Of a stretch of 7,790 nt of DNA, positions 1 to 5,269 are shown piece by piece (the first letter of the stretch is position 1; the number at the start of each line of letters is the position of its first letter). Below the pieces are notes generated by a model. It was not told where the DNA came from. It worked only from the letters and a program-made list of their open reading frames with translations, and made no database searches. Location: NCBI GenBank assembly GCA_900543155.1, contig UQQN01000105.1:1-7790 (forward strand), in the 5' to 3' direction. Both the position numbers and the translations under genes were made by a program. This stretch comes from an uncultured Prevotella sp. (GTDB lineage: Bacteria; Bacteroidota; Bacteroidia; Bacteroidales; Bacteroidaceae).

Positions 1-340
1 TGAGTTTGGTGGGGCTGATGTGGCAGAAAATGAAGGTGGAGAGGAAAATTTTTTCGACCTTCCTTCGCTTCTTGCTGCGTTTGTCTAATACGACGTTTTC
101 AATGGTGGGTACCCAGTATTCGAACCAGATGCCTTTGTCGTGTAAAAGGTCTTGAATATCAGAGGCTATCTTCTTTTCACAATTCACGCGGACTACGGCT
201 ACATACCATCCTGCTTTGTGGGGTTTTGACGGTGTGGTGGGGTGCGAAAAAATGGTACTTTTTTCAATTTTTGGCACGGCTTCGCCGTCGTCCCCTGCAG
301 TAGTGGACGTAACACTTTGAGCTATTTTTTTGTTCTCCAT
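1..340 (-). CDS. UpxY-like NusG-family transcription antiterminator (3' part off window)
   Basis: The start codon is the ATG at 340 and the frame stays open for 113 codons to the window edge. Residues 1-44 are a polar, Thr/Pro/Lys-rich extension that looks disordered. From about residue 45 the protein reads WYVAVVRVNCEKK, then a region rich in Asp, Lys and Arg, then KIFLSTFIFCHIS (97-109). This follows the NusG N-terminal (NGN) domain: the opening WY-x-hydrophobic strand, a helix after the EKK, and the hydrophobic strand ending FIFCHI. The KOW domain expected next would lie outside the window. In Bacteroidales, NGN proteins with their own promoter are usually UpxY-type factors, which stop early termination in one capsule or exopolysaccharide operon; general NusG is usually found beside ribosomal genes. 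The inverted repeats directly upstream support this reading. No SD-like sequence precedes the start. The family call is firm; the UpxY role is inferred from context. Confidence 0.8.
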   Translation of the reverse strand, partial: MENKKIAQSVTSTTAGDDGEAVPKIEKSTIFSHPTTPSKPHKAGWYVAVVRVNCEKKIASDIQDLLHDKGIWFEYWVPTIENVVLDKRSKKRRKVEKIFLSTFIFCHISPTKL

Positions 341-384
341 CTGAGTGAATATGAAGTTCGTTCGGGATGTAGAATTTGTGTAAT

Positions 385-404
385 CTCTTGATAAGAGATA
401 CAGA
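385..404 (+). repeat. left inverted repeat of the putative invertible segment
   Basis: This 20-bp arm contains CTCTTGATAAGAG and is the exact reverse complement of 567-586. It also sits in its own dyad: ATCTCTT at 383-389 and AAGAGAT at 393-399 are separated by three bases. A short dyad around a small spacer is what a site-specific recombinase crossover site usually looks like. The match between arms ends after one more base on the inner side and at once on the outer side. Confidence 0.8.
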
Positions 405-413
405 TAAACATAG

Positions 414-421
414 CAAAGGTA
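414..421 (-). promoter_or_regulatory. -7 promoter box inside the invertible segment
   Basis: Read on the minus strand this is TACCTTTG, an exact match to the Bacteroidales -7 consensus TAnnTTTG. Transcription would start near 407, just inside the left inverted repeat, giving a leader of about 65 nt before the ATG at 340. The -33 region is weak: no TTTG lies 19-21 bases upstream, only a TGTG-like stretch. Confidence 0.5.
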
Positions 422-566
422 CGATTTTTTATTGATTCACACTATTTTATTTATACTTATTTTTGCTTTACTTGGTTTTTCTATTCTGCGCTTGTTGAAC
501 GGGTGTTAAGCAAAAGTGTATAGTGGATGGAAGTAATATGTTATGTATCAGTGTTTTTTATGTGTT

Positions 567-586
567 TCTGTATCTCTTATCAAGAG
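567..586 (-). repeat. right inverted repeat of the putative invertible segment
   Basis: Perfect 20-bp reverse complement of 385-404, containing CTCTTATCAAGAG. Similarity stops at both ends, so this is a defined paired site and not a remnant of a longer duplication. Confidence 0.8.
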
Positions 587-640
587 TTGTTGAATTTGGT
601 TGGGGCGTTTTTGGGGATTCCTTTGTAATGTGATGGAAGG

Positions 641-800
641 TTTTAATGAAACAATTAATGGGAATTGATGGTAATTAATGTTCAATAAAACGCGAAGCGA
701 GAATTAGATGTTTGCAGCTTCGCTGCTTGTTTTTTTGAACATTAATTGTCATTAATTCGGGGACATTAATTTCGAGACATTAATTTTTTCTTTGCTAATG
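641..800 (+). repeat. R1 repeat, copy A (full)
   Basis: This is a nested palindrome. Outer arms 662-685 and 735-758 are imperfect inverted repeats ending ATTAATGTTCAA and TTGAACATTAAT. The core holds CGCGAAGCG (691-699) and GCAGCTTCGCTGC (714-726); each can form a small hairpin and they are partly complementary to each other. TTAATG-type words recur every 10-14 bases along both arms. The end CTTTGCTAATG at 790-800 recurs in copies B, C and, inverted, in F. No coding capacity is seen. Positions 801-838 continue with similar TTATG words but no clear unit, and 587-640 shows nothing recognisable. Confidence 0.85.
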
Positions 801-838
801 AGAATAGACGTTTATGGACATTTATGTTCGAAAGAGAA

Positions 839-1351
839 CTAAAAATCTTCATGGGTATCTAATAAAGTTGTGTAGTCAACGAATACTGGTTCCATATCCT
901 TATCAACAAGAAAACATTCATTTGTTTCTTTATTATATGCCCAACGCTCACCTACTAATTTAGGCTCTCCGAAATTTATGAGTAATCCGATAGGACTTTT
1001 GGTTAGACGCAAATAATTGCATAGTTGTGCACGATGAATAGGTCGCAGTTTAACTACAGACTTTAGTTCTATAAGAATATCATCTACAACCATATCAACT
1101 TTATATTTTTTGCTTAACTCTATATCTTTGTAGAAGATCTTTATTTCTTTTTCACGTTGATTGGGTATACCACGCATATCTAACTCCAAACTCAATGCTT
1201 CTTGATAAACTGGTTCTAAAATTCCCCAATTGATTACAGAATGTACGGTCATTGCAGAACCTATAATTTGATATACTTTTTCTTTATAGTCTTTTAGATT
1301 CATAATGTAGGGATTGATTAAAAGGTTTTCTATGTCTTGCAAAGTTAGCAT
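839..1351 (-). CDS. GxxExxY family protein (PD-(D/E)XK nuclease-like)
   Basis: The 170-residue protein carries the family signature G-I-L-E-P-V-Y at residues 43-49. It then has Asp86 and ELK at 95-97, matching the D...(D/E)xK core of restriction-like nuclease folds, and Q109/Y113 in the usual QLxxYL element, followed by GLLINFG (122-128). The length suits the family if translation begins at Met17 (1303). The longer frame from 1351 adds 16 residues, and an exact -7 box (TAACTTTG, 1347-1340) overlaps its codons 2-4, which favours the shorter start. The cellular role of this family is unsettled, so a nuclease function is inferred from the fold. Base use is visibly more AT-rich than neighbours: positions 901-960 are 30% G+C, against about 52% for 3241-3300 in phoH. 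R1 copies flank the gene on both sides, suggesting later arrival. Confidence 0.85.
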   Translation of the reverse strand: MLTLQDIENLLINPYIMNLKDYKEKVYQIIGSAMTVHSVINWGILEPVYQEALSLELDMRGIPNQREKEIKIFYKDIELSKKYKVDMVVDDILIELKSVVKLRPIHRAQLCNYLRLTKSPIGLLINFGEPKLVGERWAYNKETNECFLVDKDMEPVFVDYTTLLDTHEDF

Positions 1352-1374
1352 TTATCTTAATATTCCTTGACAAA
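1340..1374 (-). promoter_or_regulatory. candidate promoter of the GxxExxY gene
   Basis: On the minus strand TTTG (1374-1371) is followed after 23 bases by TAACTTTG (1347-1340), an exact TAnnTTTG. The spacer is slightly longer than the usual 19-21. Transcription would begin near 1334, about 30 nt before Met17 at 1303 and after the annotated upstream ATG at 1351. Confidence 0.45.
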
Positions 1375-1381
1375 TGAAAAG

Positions 1382-1525
1382 TATTAATGAATAAATTAAT
1401 GGGAATTAATGGACATTAATGTTCAAATAAACGCGAAGCGAAGAATTGATGTTGCTGCTACGCAGCTTGCTTTTGTGAACATTCATTGTCATTAATTCGG
1501 GGACATTAATTTTTTCTTTGCTAAT
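1382..1525 (+). repeat. R1 repeat, copy B (full)
   Basis: Same order as copy A: TATTAATG start, arm ending ATTAATGTTCAA (1415-1426), CGCGAAGCG (1432-1440), a degenerate GCTGCTACGCAGC hairpin (1454-1466), GTGAACATT, then TTTTTCTTTGCTAATG. The hairpin loop differs from copy A (TAC in place of TTC) but the stem remains paired. It begins about 30 bp upstream of the GxxExxY start at 1351. Confidence 0.82.
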
Positions 1526-1537
1526 GGACATGAAAGG

Positions 1538-1695
1538 TATTAATGGAAAAATTAATGGGCATTGATGGTAATTAATGTTCAAAACAAAACGCGAAGCGAA
1601 TTATATGTTGCAGCTACGCTGCTAGTTTTTTGAACATTAATTGTCATTAATTCGGGGACATTAATTCAGGACATTAATTTTTTCTTTGCTAATGG
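1538..1695 (+). repeat. R1 repeat, copy C (full)
   Basis: Third same-orientation copy, starting 156 bases after copy B. It has the arm ATTAATGTTCAA (1571-1582), GCGAAGCGA (1591-1599), the hairpin GCAGCTACGCTGC (1610-1622), TTGAACATTAAT and the terminal CTTTGCTAATG. A spacer GACATGAAAGG separates B from C and recurs between C and D, so the units are in tandem. Confidence 0.82.
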
Positions 1696-1705
1696 ACATG
1701 AAAGG

Positions 1706-1809
1706 TATTAATGGAACAATTAATGGGCATTGGTGGTAATTAATGTTCAAAATAAAACGCGAAGCGAATATTAATTGTTTCATTAATTATCCCATTAATT
1801 GTTTCATTC
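1706..1809 (+). repeat. R1 repeat, copy D (half unit, core truncated)
   Basis: Starts 168 bases after copy C with the usual arm and CGCGAAGCGA, then jumps directly at about 1768 into ATATTAATTGTTTCATTAAT. It lacks the GCAGCNNCGCTGC hairpin and the standard right arm. It ends a few bases before the stop codon of the DUF5715 gene at 1817. The same truncated form occurs inverted at 5196-5257. Confidence 0.75.
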
Positions 1810-1816
1810 ATGTTTC

Positions 1817-2629
1817 TTACCTTGCCGTGATATGAAAACAAGATTGGTGAACTTCGTATTTAACGTAGCAAGTGCCTTGTCGACGCATATCGGCAAGAAC
1901 CTCTGACAAAATACGCTTGAAGTCTGCCACCCAACGCATTTCACTTTCGCCATTGGGCTTGATTTCAAGGAAACGGTTGTAGGAGATGTCGAAGGTGGTG
2001 CCAAACTGGTGACATGAGTTCTCGGAGGCATTTTGATTGAATGTGCGGAGACGGGCTACATCTGCCTTGGTGCGTAACACGGAGGTTATCATGAGTTTGT
2101 GCGGTGCAAAGCCCTTGGTGGCTAATGAGTCGTTGAAGGCGCGGGCTATGGCATCGAGCAAAACTGCTGCACGGGGCACAAGGTAGGGGATGGATTGGTT
2201 GAGTCGTTGCACATGATAGAAGGGATTGTCGGCGATATAAACTAAGTCCTTCATGTGCTGATGGGTTGCCTCGCGATTCTCTATTTGAGGTATGCCTAAG
2301 CGTTTGGCTGTGGCTAACTGCACATCGTTGAGGTCGGGGAAGGAGGTTTCGAATTTGGGTACGCTGATGATTCGATTCTTTATGGCACTGCCATCGGCTT
2401 TTACCAAGATGGGGCGTTTGCGCTCTCTTAATAGAAGGCTGTCGACACGCTGTGATTGTAGTTCGATGCTATCGGGCGCGTGGTGGGTAACAGACTTTTC
2501 GATGGGGGTGCAGGCTTGGGGTATGATGCCTAAGTCGGGGTTGATGCATTTGGCTATAGCAAGGATGACTACAATAATGCAAAATGCCGACAAAAAGTGG
2601 ATGCGGCGGGGGGTATAGAAACGTTTCAT
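1817..2629 (-). CDS. membrane-anchored DUF5715-type protein with M15 peptidase-like motif
   Basis: The protein has 270 residues. Residues 11-28 form one hydrophobic segment after a basic start (MKRFYTPRR), a likely uncleaved anchor placing the rest in the periplasm. Residues 45-125 are variable and polar. The conserved part is at the C-terminus: TSVLRT (182-187), NASENSCHQFGTTFDISYNRF (200-220), and YEVHQSCFHIT (258-268). The segment S205-x-H207-x-x-G210-x-T-x-D214 fits the SxHxxGxAxD metal motif of M15/VanY-type D-Ala-D-Ala peptidases, and His261 or His266 could supply the third ligand. These features match the Bacteroidota family DUF5715. A cell-wall peptidase role is plausible but inferred; the second M15 motif is not textbook. 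It is divergent from phoH, and R1 copy D sits at its 3' end. Confidence 0.75.
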   Translation of the reverse strand: MKRFYTPRRIHFLSAFCIIVVILAIAKCINPDLGIIPQACTPIEKSVTHHAPDSIELQSQRVDSLLLRERKRPILVKADGSAIKNRIISVPKFETSFPDLNDVQLATAKRLGIPQIENREATHQHMKDLVYIADNPFYHVQRLNQSIPYLVPRAAVLLDAIARAFNDSLATKGFAPHKLMITSVLRTKADVARLRTFNQNASENSCHQFGTTFDISYNRFLEIKPNGESEMRWVADFKRILSEVLADMRRQGTCYVKYEVHQSCFHITAR

Positions 2630-2665
2630 AACGATTATCGAAAATTTTACATGATTTTGAGCTCA

Positions 2666-2673
2666 CAAAGTTA
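2666..2673 (-). promoter_or_regulatory. candidate -7 box for the DUF5715 gene
   Basis: Minus-strand TAACTTTG, an exact TAnnTTTG. It implies a start near 2660 and a leader of about 30 nt before the ATG at 2629. No convincing -33 TTTG is seen. Confidence 0.4.
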
Positions 2674-2702
2674 GTGCATTTCGGTGGGATTATTTAAATT
2701 TG
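2671..2702 (+). promoter_or_regulatory. candidate phoH promoter
   Basis: TTAG (2671-2674), one mismatch from TTTG, is followed after 20 bases by TAAATTTG (2695-2702), an exact -7 box. Transcription would start near 2709, about 54 nt before the phoH ATG. The -33 element overlaps the opposing -7 box of the DUF5715 gene, so the divergent promoters may compete for polymerase. Confidence 0.45.
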
Positions 2703-2762
2703 CACTATCAAAAATAACAAACATCTTTAAAATGTCCACTTTAGGGACAAAAACTGCATTGA

Positions 2763-3755
2763 ATGATTGAGAAACATTTCATACTTGAAGAGGCTGACCC
2801 CGTGATTTTTTACGGCGCTAATAATGCGAACATTAAACTGTTGCGTGCTTTGTGTCCGAAGCTCAGATTGATGGCGCGTGACAATGTGGTGCGCGTGATG
2901 GGTGACGAGGTGGAGATGGCTAACTTTGAGGAGGTGTTTCAGAAACTCGAGAAGCATTGTGCCAAATTTAATAGTCTGACTGAAGAGGACATTGTGAACA
3001 CTTTGAAGGGCCATGTGTCGCACGCAGAGGCTGCTACTGACGTGATTGTTTATAGCACAGGGGGCAAACCTATTACTCCGCGCACTGAGAATCAACGTAG
3101 GTTGGTAGAGGCGTATGATAAGTGTGACATGATTTTTGCGGTTGGTCCTGCGGGATCGGGCAAGACGTATACGGCGATTGCTTTGGCTGTGAAGGCTTTG
3201 AAGAGTAAGACGGTGAAGAAGATTATTCTGAGTCGTCCGGCGGTGGAGGCTGGCGAAAAGTTGGGTTTCTTGCCGGGGGATATGAAGGATAAAATTGACC
3301 CGTACTTGCAACCGTTGTATGATGCGTTGCAAGAGATGATTCCTGCGGCTAAACTGCAGGAGTATATGGACACGAATGTGATTCAGATTGCGCCGTTGGC
3401 TTTTATGCGTGGACGTACGCTGAATGATGCGGTGGTGATTTTGGACGAGGCGCAGAATACGACAACAGCGCAGATTAAGATGTTCTTAACTCGTATGGGC
3501 TGGAACACGAAGATGATTGTGACGGGTGACCGCACGCAGATTGACCTTCCGCCTTCGCAGAAGAGTGGATTGGTGGAAGCTCAACGTATTTTGCAGGGGA
3601 TTGAGGGTATTGCCTTTATCGAAATGAATAAGAAGGACATTATCCGACATAAGCTGGTTACTAAAATTGTGGAGGCTTATCACCGTGACGATGAACGCAA
3701 AAAGCAGTTGCGCGAAGAAGCGCAACAGGCTGCTGCAAAACAAAATAATGAATAA
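2763..3755 (+). CDS. phoH: PhoH family ATPase
   Basis: The 330-residue protein matches cytoplasmic PhoH/PhoL proteins in length and layout. A short N-terminal domain (1-95) precedes the P-loop ATPase domain. Walker A is GPAGSGKT (128-135), Walker B is VVILDEAQN (224-232) with D228/E229, and GDRTQIDLP (255-263), SGL (268-270) and RH (295-296) are the other conserved family elements. The C-terminal 25 residues are charged and Gln/Ala-rich. PhoH proteins bind and hydrolyse ATP and are linked to RNA metabolism and, in some bacteria, ribosome maturation; the exact role here cannot be read from sequence. No start is available further upstream that keeps the family alignment. It stands alone, divergent from the DUF5715 gene and 153 bp before purC. 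Confidence 0.95.
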   Translation: MIEKHFILEEADPVIFYGANNANIKLLRALCPKLRLMARDNVVRVMGDEVEMANFEEVFQKLEKHCAKFNSLTEEDIVNTLKGHVSHAEAATDVIVYSTGGKPITPRTENQRRLVEAYDKCDMIFAVGPAGSGKTYTAIALAVKALKSKTVKKIILSRPAVEAGEKLGFLPGDMKDKIDPYLQPLYDALQEMIPAAKLQEYMDTNVIQIAPLAFMRGRTLNDAVVILDEAQNTTTAQIKMFLTRMGWNTKMIVTGDRTQIDLPPSQKSGLVEAQRILQGIEGIAFIEMNKKDIIRHKLVTKIVEAYHRDDERKKQLREEAQQAAAKQNNE

Positions 3756-3760
3756 CGCAA

Positions 3761-3820
3761 ACGAGCGAGTCTGCTTACAGGGCATTTTTTGGATGGTGCC
3801 TTGCTTGGGGACTCGCTTGT
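3761..3820 (+). terminator. extended hairpin between phoH and purC
   Basis: ACGAGCGAGTC (3761-3771) pairs with GACTCGCTTGT (3810-3820) with one mismatch. Inside it CAGGGCA (3778-3784) can pair with TGCCTTG (3798-3804) allowing one G-U. The stem begins five bases after the phoH stop and is followed by TGCTTTT, a short T-run. It is probably the phoH terminator, though the weak U-tract means it could equally be a 3'-end stabiliser. Confidence 0.4.
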
Positions 3821-3837
3821 GTGCTTTTAAAACTTTG
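3805..3837 (+). promoter_or_regulatory. weak candidate purC promoter
   Basis: TTGG (3805-3808), a 21-base spacer, and AAACTTTG (3830-3837), one mismatch from TAnnTTTG. The leader to the ATG at 3909 would be about 65 nt. The -33 element falls inside the preceding hairpin. Confidence 0.3.
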
Positions 3838-3908
3838 ATTTACAATAAAATTCGAGAATGAGAGGTGCTTTTGTGGCGCTCTTGTTCTTACTAAAAAACA
3901 TAATAAAA

Positions 3909-4850
3909 ATGTCTGCATTAACTAAAACAGATTTCCAATTTCCTGGACAACAGAGTGTGTATCATGGTAAGGTGCGCGATGTGTATAACTTGGGTGACCG
4001 CTTGGCTATGGTGGCTACTGACCGTATCTCGGCATTTGACGTGATTTTGCCGAAGGGTATTCCTTTTAAGGGTCAGGTGCTGAACCAAATCGCTGCTAAG
4101 TTCTTGGACGCTACGACTGACATTTGCCCGAACTGGAAGTTGGCTACTCCTGATCCTATGGTGACAGTGGGTGTGATGTGCGAGGGTTTCCCCGTTGAAA
4201 TGATTGTGCGTGGCTATCTTTGTGGTAGTGCTTGGCGTGCTTATAAAAGCGGTGTGCGCGAAATTTGTGGCGTGAAGTTGCCAGAGGGTATGAAGGAGAA
4301 CCAAAAGTTCCCTACACCGATTGTGACTCCTACAACAAAGGCTGAGATTGGTGAGCACGATGCAGATATCTCGAAGGAGGAAATCTTGGCACGTGGTCTT
4401 GCTACGCCTGAGGAGTATGAGGTGCTCGAGAAGTATACGCTGGCTCTCTTTGCTCGTGGTACTGAAATTGCTGCTAAACGTGGCTTGATTTTGGTGGACA
4501 CGAAGTATGAGTTTGGTAAGCACAATGGTGAGATTTACTTGATGGACGAAATTCATACTCCTGACTCTTCGCGTTATTTCTATGCTGAGGGTTATGAGGA
4601 TCGTTTTGCTAAGGGTGAACCTCAGAAGCAGCTTTCGAAGGAGTTCGTTCGTGAGTGGTTGATGGATAATGGTTTCCAAGGTAAGGAGGGTCAGCAGGTG
4701 CCCGAAATGACGGACGAGATTGTGAATAGCATTTCTGCACGTTACATCGAGCTTTACGAACACATTACTGGCGAAAAGTTCGTGCCTGAAGAAACTGGCG
4801 ATGTCCTCGCCCGCATTGAAAAGAACGTAACTGATTATTTGAAGAAGTAA
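3909..4850 (+). CDS. purC: phosphoribosylaminoimidazole-succinocarboxamide synthase (SAICAR synthase)
   Basis: This enzyme joins aspartate to CAIR using ATP to make SAICAR, a step of de novo purine synthesis in the cytoplasm. The 313 residues starting MSALTKTDFQF show family elements in order: YHGKVRDVY (nucleotide binding), ATDRISAFDVILP, GQVLNQIAAKF, the EMIVRGYLCGSAWRAY segment, PTPIVTPTTKAEIGEHD, LILVDTKYEFG and the catalytic-site DEIHTPDSSRYF. The length fits the roughly 310-residue Bacteroidota type. An in-frame ATG at 3858 would add 17 hydrophobic residues (MRGAFVALLFLLKNIIK) absent from the family, so 3909 is preferred; it is preceded by an A-rich stretch, as is common in this phylum. 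It converges with nth across a repeat-filled gap. Confidence 0.96.
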   Translation: MSALTKTDFQFPGQQSVYHGKVRDVYNLGDRLAMVATDRISAFDVILPKGIPFKGQVLNQIAAKFLDATTDICPNWKLATPDPMVTVGVMCEGFPVEMIVRGYLCGSAWRAYKSGVREICGVKLPEGMKENQKFPTPIVTPTTKAEIGEHDADISKEEILARGLATPEEYEVLEKYTLALFARGTEIAAKRGLILVDTKYEFGKHNGEIYLMDEIHTPDSSRYFYAEGYEDRFAKGEPQKQLSKEFVREWLMDNGFQGKEGQQVPEMTDEIVNSISARYIELYEHITGEKFVPEETGDVLARIEKNVTDYLKK

Positions 4851-4869
4851 AGCAAAAAATGGGCTCGAT

Positions 4870-4892
4870 TTTACCGTTTTTGTCACGGTAAA
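4870..4892 (+). terminator. hairpin downstream of purC
   Basis: TTTACCGT (4870-4877) and ACGGTAAA (4885-4892) form a perfect 8-bp stem with a 7-base loop, 19 bases after the purC stop. No T-tract follows on the plus strand, so intrinsic termination is uncertain. Confidence 0.35.
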
Positions 4893-4899
4893 TAGAGAC

Positions 4900-5019
4900 G
4901 TGTTACAAGGGATTACCCCGTTAGGTAGGGTGTTCAGAATCCATAATCCATAATATTTTTCTGTACGGTTTATCGGATTTTTGAACACCCTATCTAACGG
5001 GGTAATTCCCTTGTAACAC
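4900..5019. repeat. R2 palindromic element, copy 1 (MITE-like)
   Basis: Left arm 4900-4942 and right arm 4975-5019 are near-perfect inverted repeats. They begin GTGTTACAAGGG, run through ACCCCGTTAGGTAGGGTG and end with AATCC / GGATT, with a few substitutions and small indels. The 32-base centre is AT-rich. The element has no coding capacity and lies downstream of purC. Its long stem in RNA could end transcription from either side. A shared 22-base block recurs at the right edge of the window. Confidence 0.8.
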
Positions 5020-5043
5020 AAATTATTTCGTGTTCTAATGAAA

Positions 5044-5195
5044 GTATTAATGGAATAATTAATGGGAATTAATGACAATTAATGTTCAACCTCAAAGCAG
5101 CGAAGCTGCAAACATCTAATTTTCGCTTCGCGTTTTTTTGAACATTAATTACCACCAATGCTCATTAATTATTCCATTAATTTTTTCATTAATAC
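5044..5195 (-). repeat. R1 repeat, copy E (full, inverted orientation)
   Basis: Arms 5046-5089 and 5138-5181 are 44-base inverted repeats matching at 38 positions. The 48-base core contains GCAGCGAAGCTGC (5098-5110) and CGCTTCGCG (5124-5132), the reverse complement of the core of array 1. Its 3' end (CATTAATAC, 5187-5195) abuts the next half unit directly. Confidence 0.82.
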
Positions 5196-5257
5196 TCGCT
5201 TCGCGTTTTTTTTGAACATTAATTACCACCAATGCCCATTAATTGTTTCATTAATAC
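5196..5257 (-). repeat. R1 repeat, half unit (inverted counterpart of copy D)
   Basis: It begins TCGCTTCGCG (5196-5205) and ends with the arm TTGAACATTAATTACC and GTTTCATTAATAC. It lacks the GCAGCNNNGCTGC hairpin, as does copy D, and truncation falls at the same point just after the GCGAAGCGA word. Confidence 0.78.
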
Positions 5258-5269
5258 TTTTCTTGTACA

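Larger units (their letters stand above)
385..586. promoter_or_regulatory. putative invertible promoter segment upstream of the UpxY-like gene
   Basis: Perfect 20-bp inverted repeats (385-404 and 567-586) enclose 162 bp of AT-rich, non-coding DNA. The left arm is 44 bp upstream of the start codon at 340. Inside, near the left arm, is an exact Bacteroidales -7 box reading toward the gene. Known Bacteroides capsule promoters are flanked by inverted repeats of about 20 bp and are flipped by a site-specific recombinase, switching the operon on or off. Size, placement, promoter content and downstream gene type all fit that model. In the orientation given, the switch would be ON. No recombinase gene lies in the window. 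The repeats and box are seen directly; inversion is inference. Confidence 0.68.

Noticed and set aside
458..465. TATTTTTG box on the plus strand inside the invertible segment
   Set aside because: It matches TAnnTTTG but lies in a T-rich run with no -33 element at normal spacing, so chance is likely. If real, it would complicate the ON/OFF model because inversion would point it at the gene.
1382..1809. Possible CRISPR array
   Set aside because: Units are about 150 bp with palindromic arms and no short identical repeats alternating with unique spacers; no cas genes nearby.
1804..2031. Small overlapping frame at the 3' end of the DUF5715 gene
   Set aside because: Overlaps conserved C-terminal motifs of the DUF5715 protein in another frame and has no support of its own.
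2727..3332. 201-codon minus-strand frame opposite phoH
   Set aside because: Lies wholly across the PhoH coding region, including Walker A; low-complexity Arg/His/Leu-rich translation typical of antisense frames.
3858..3908. Upstream purC start giving a hydrophobic N-terminal extension
   Set aside because: The 17 extra residues resemble a signal segment, but PurC is cytoplasmic and family proteins begin near MSALTKTDF, so 3909 is used.
3918..5078. Long 386-codon open frame on the minus strand opposite purC
   Set aside because: It is the antisense shadow of a strongly conserved purC, extends into the R2 palindrome, and its translation shows no recognisable domain.
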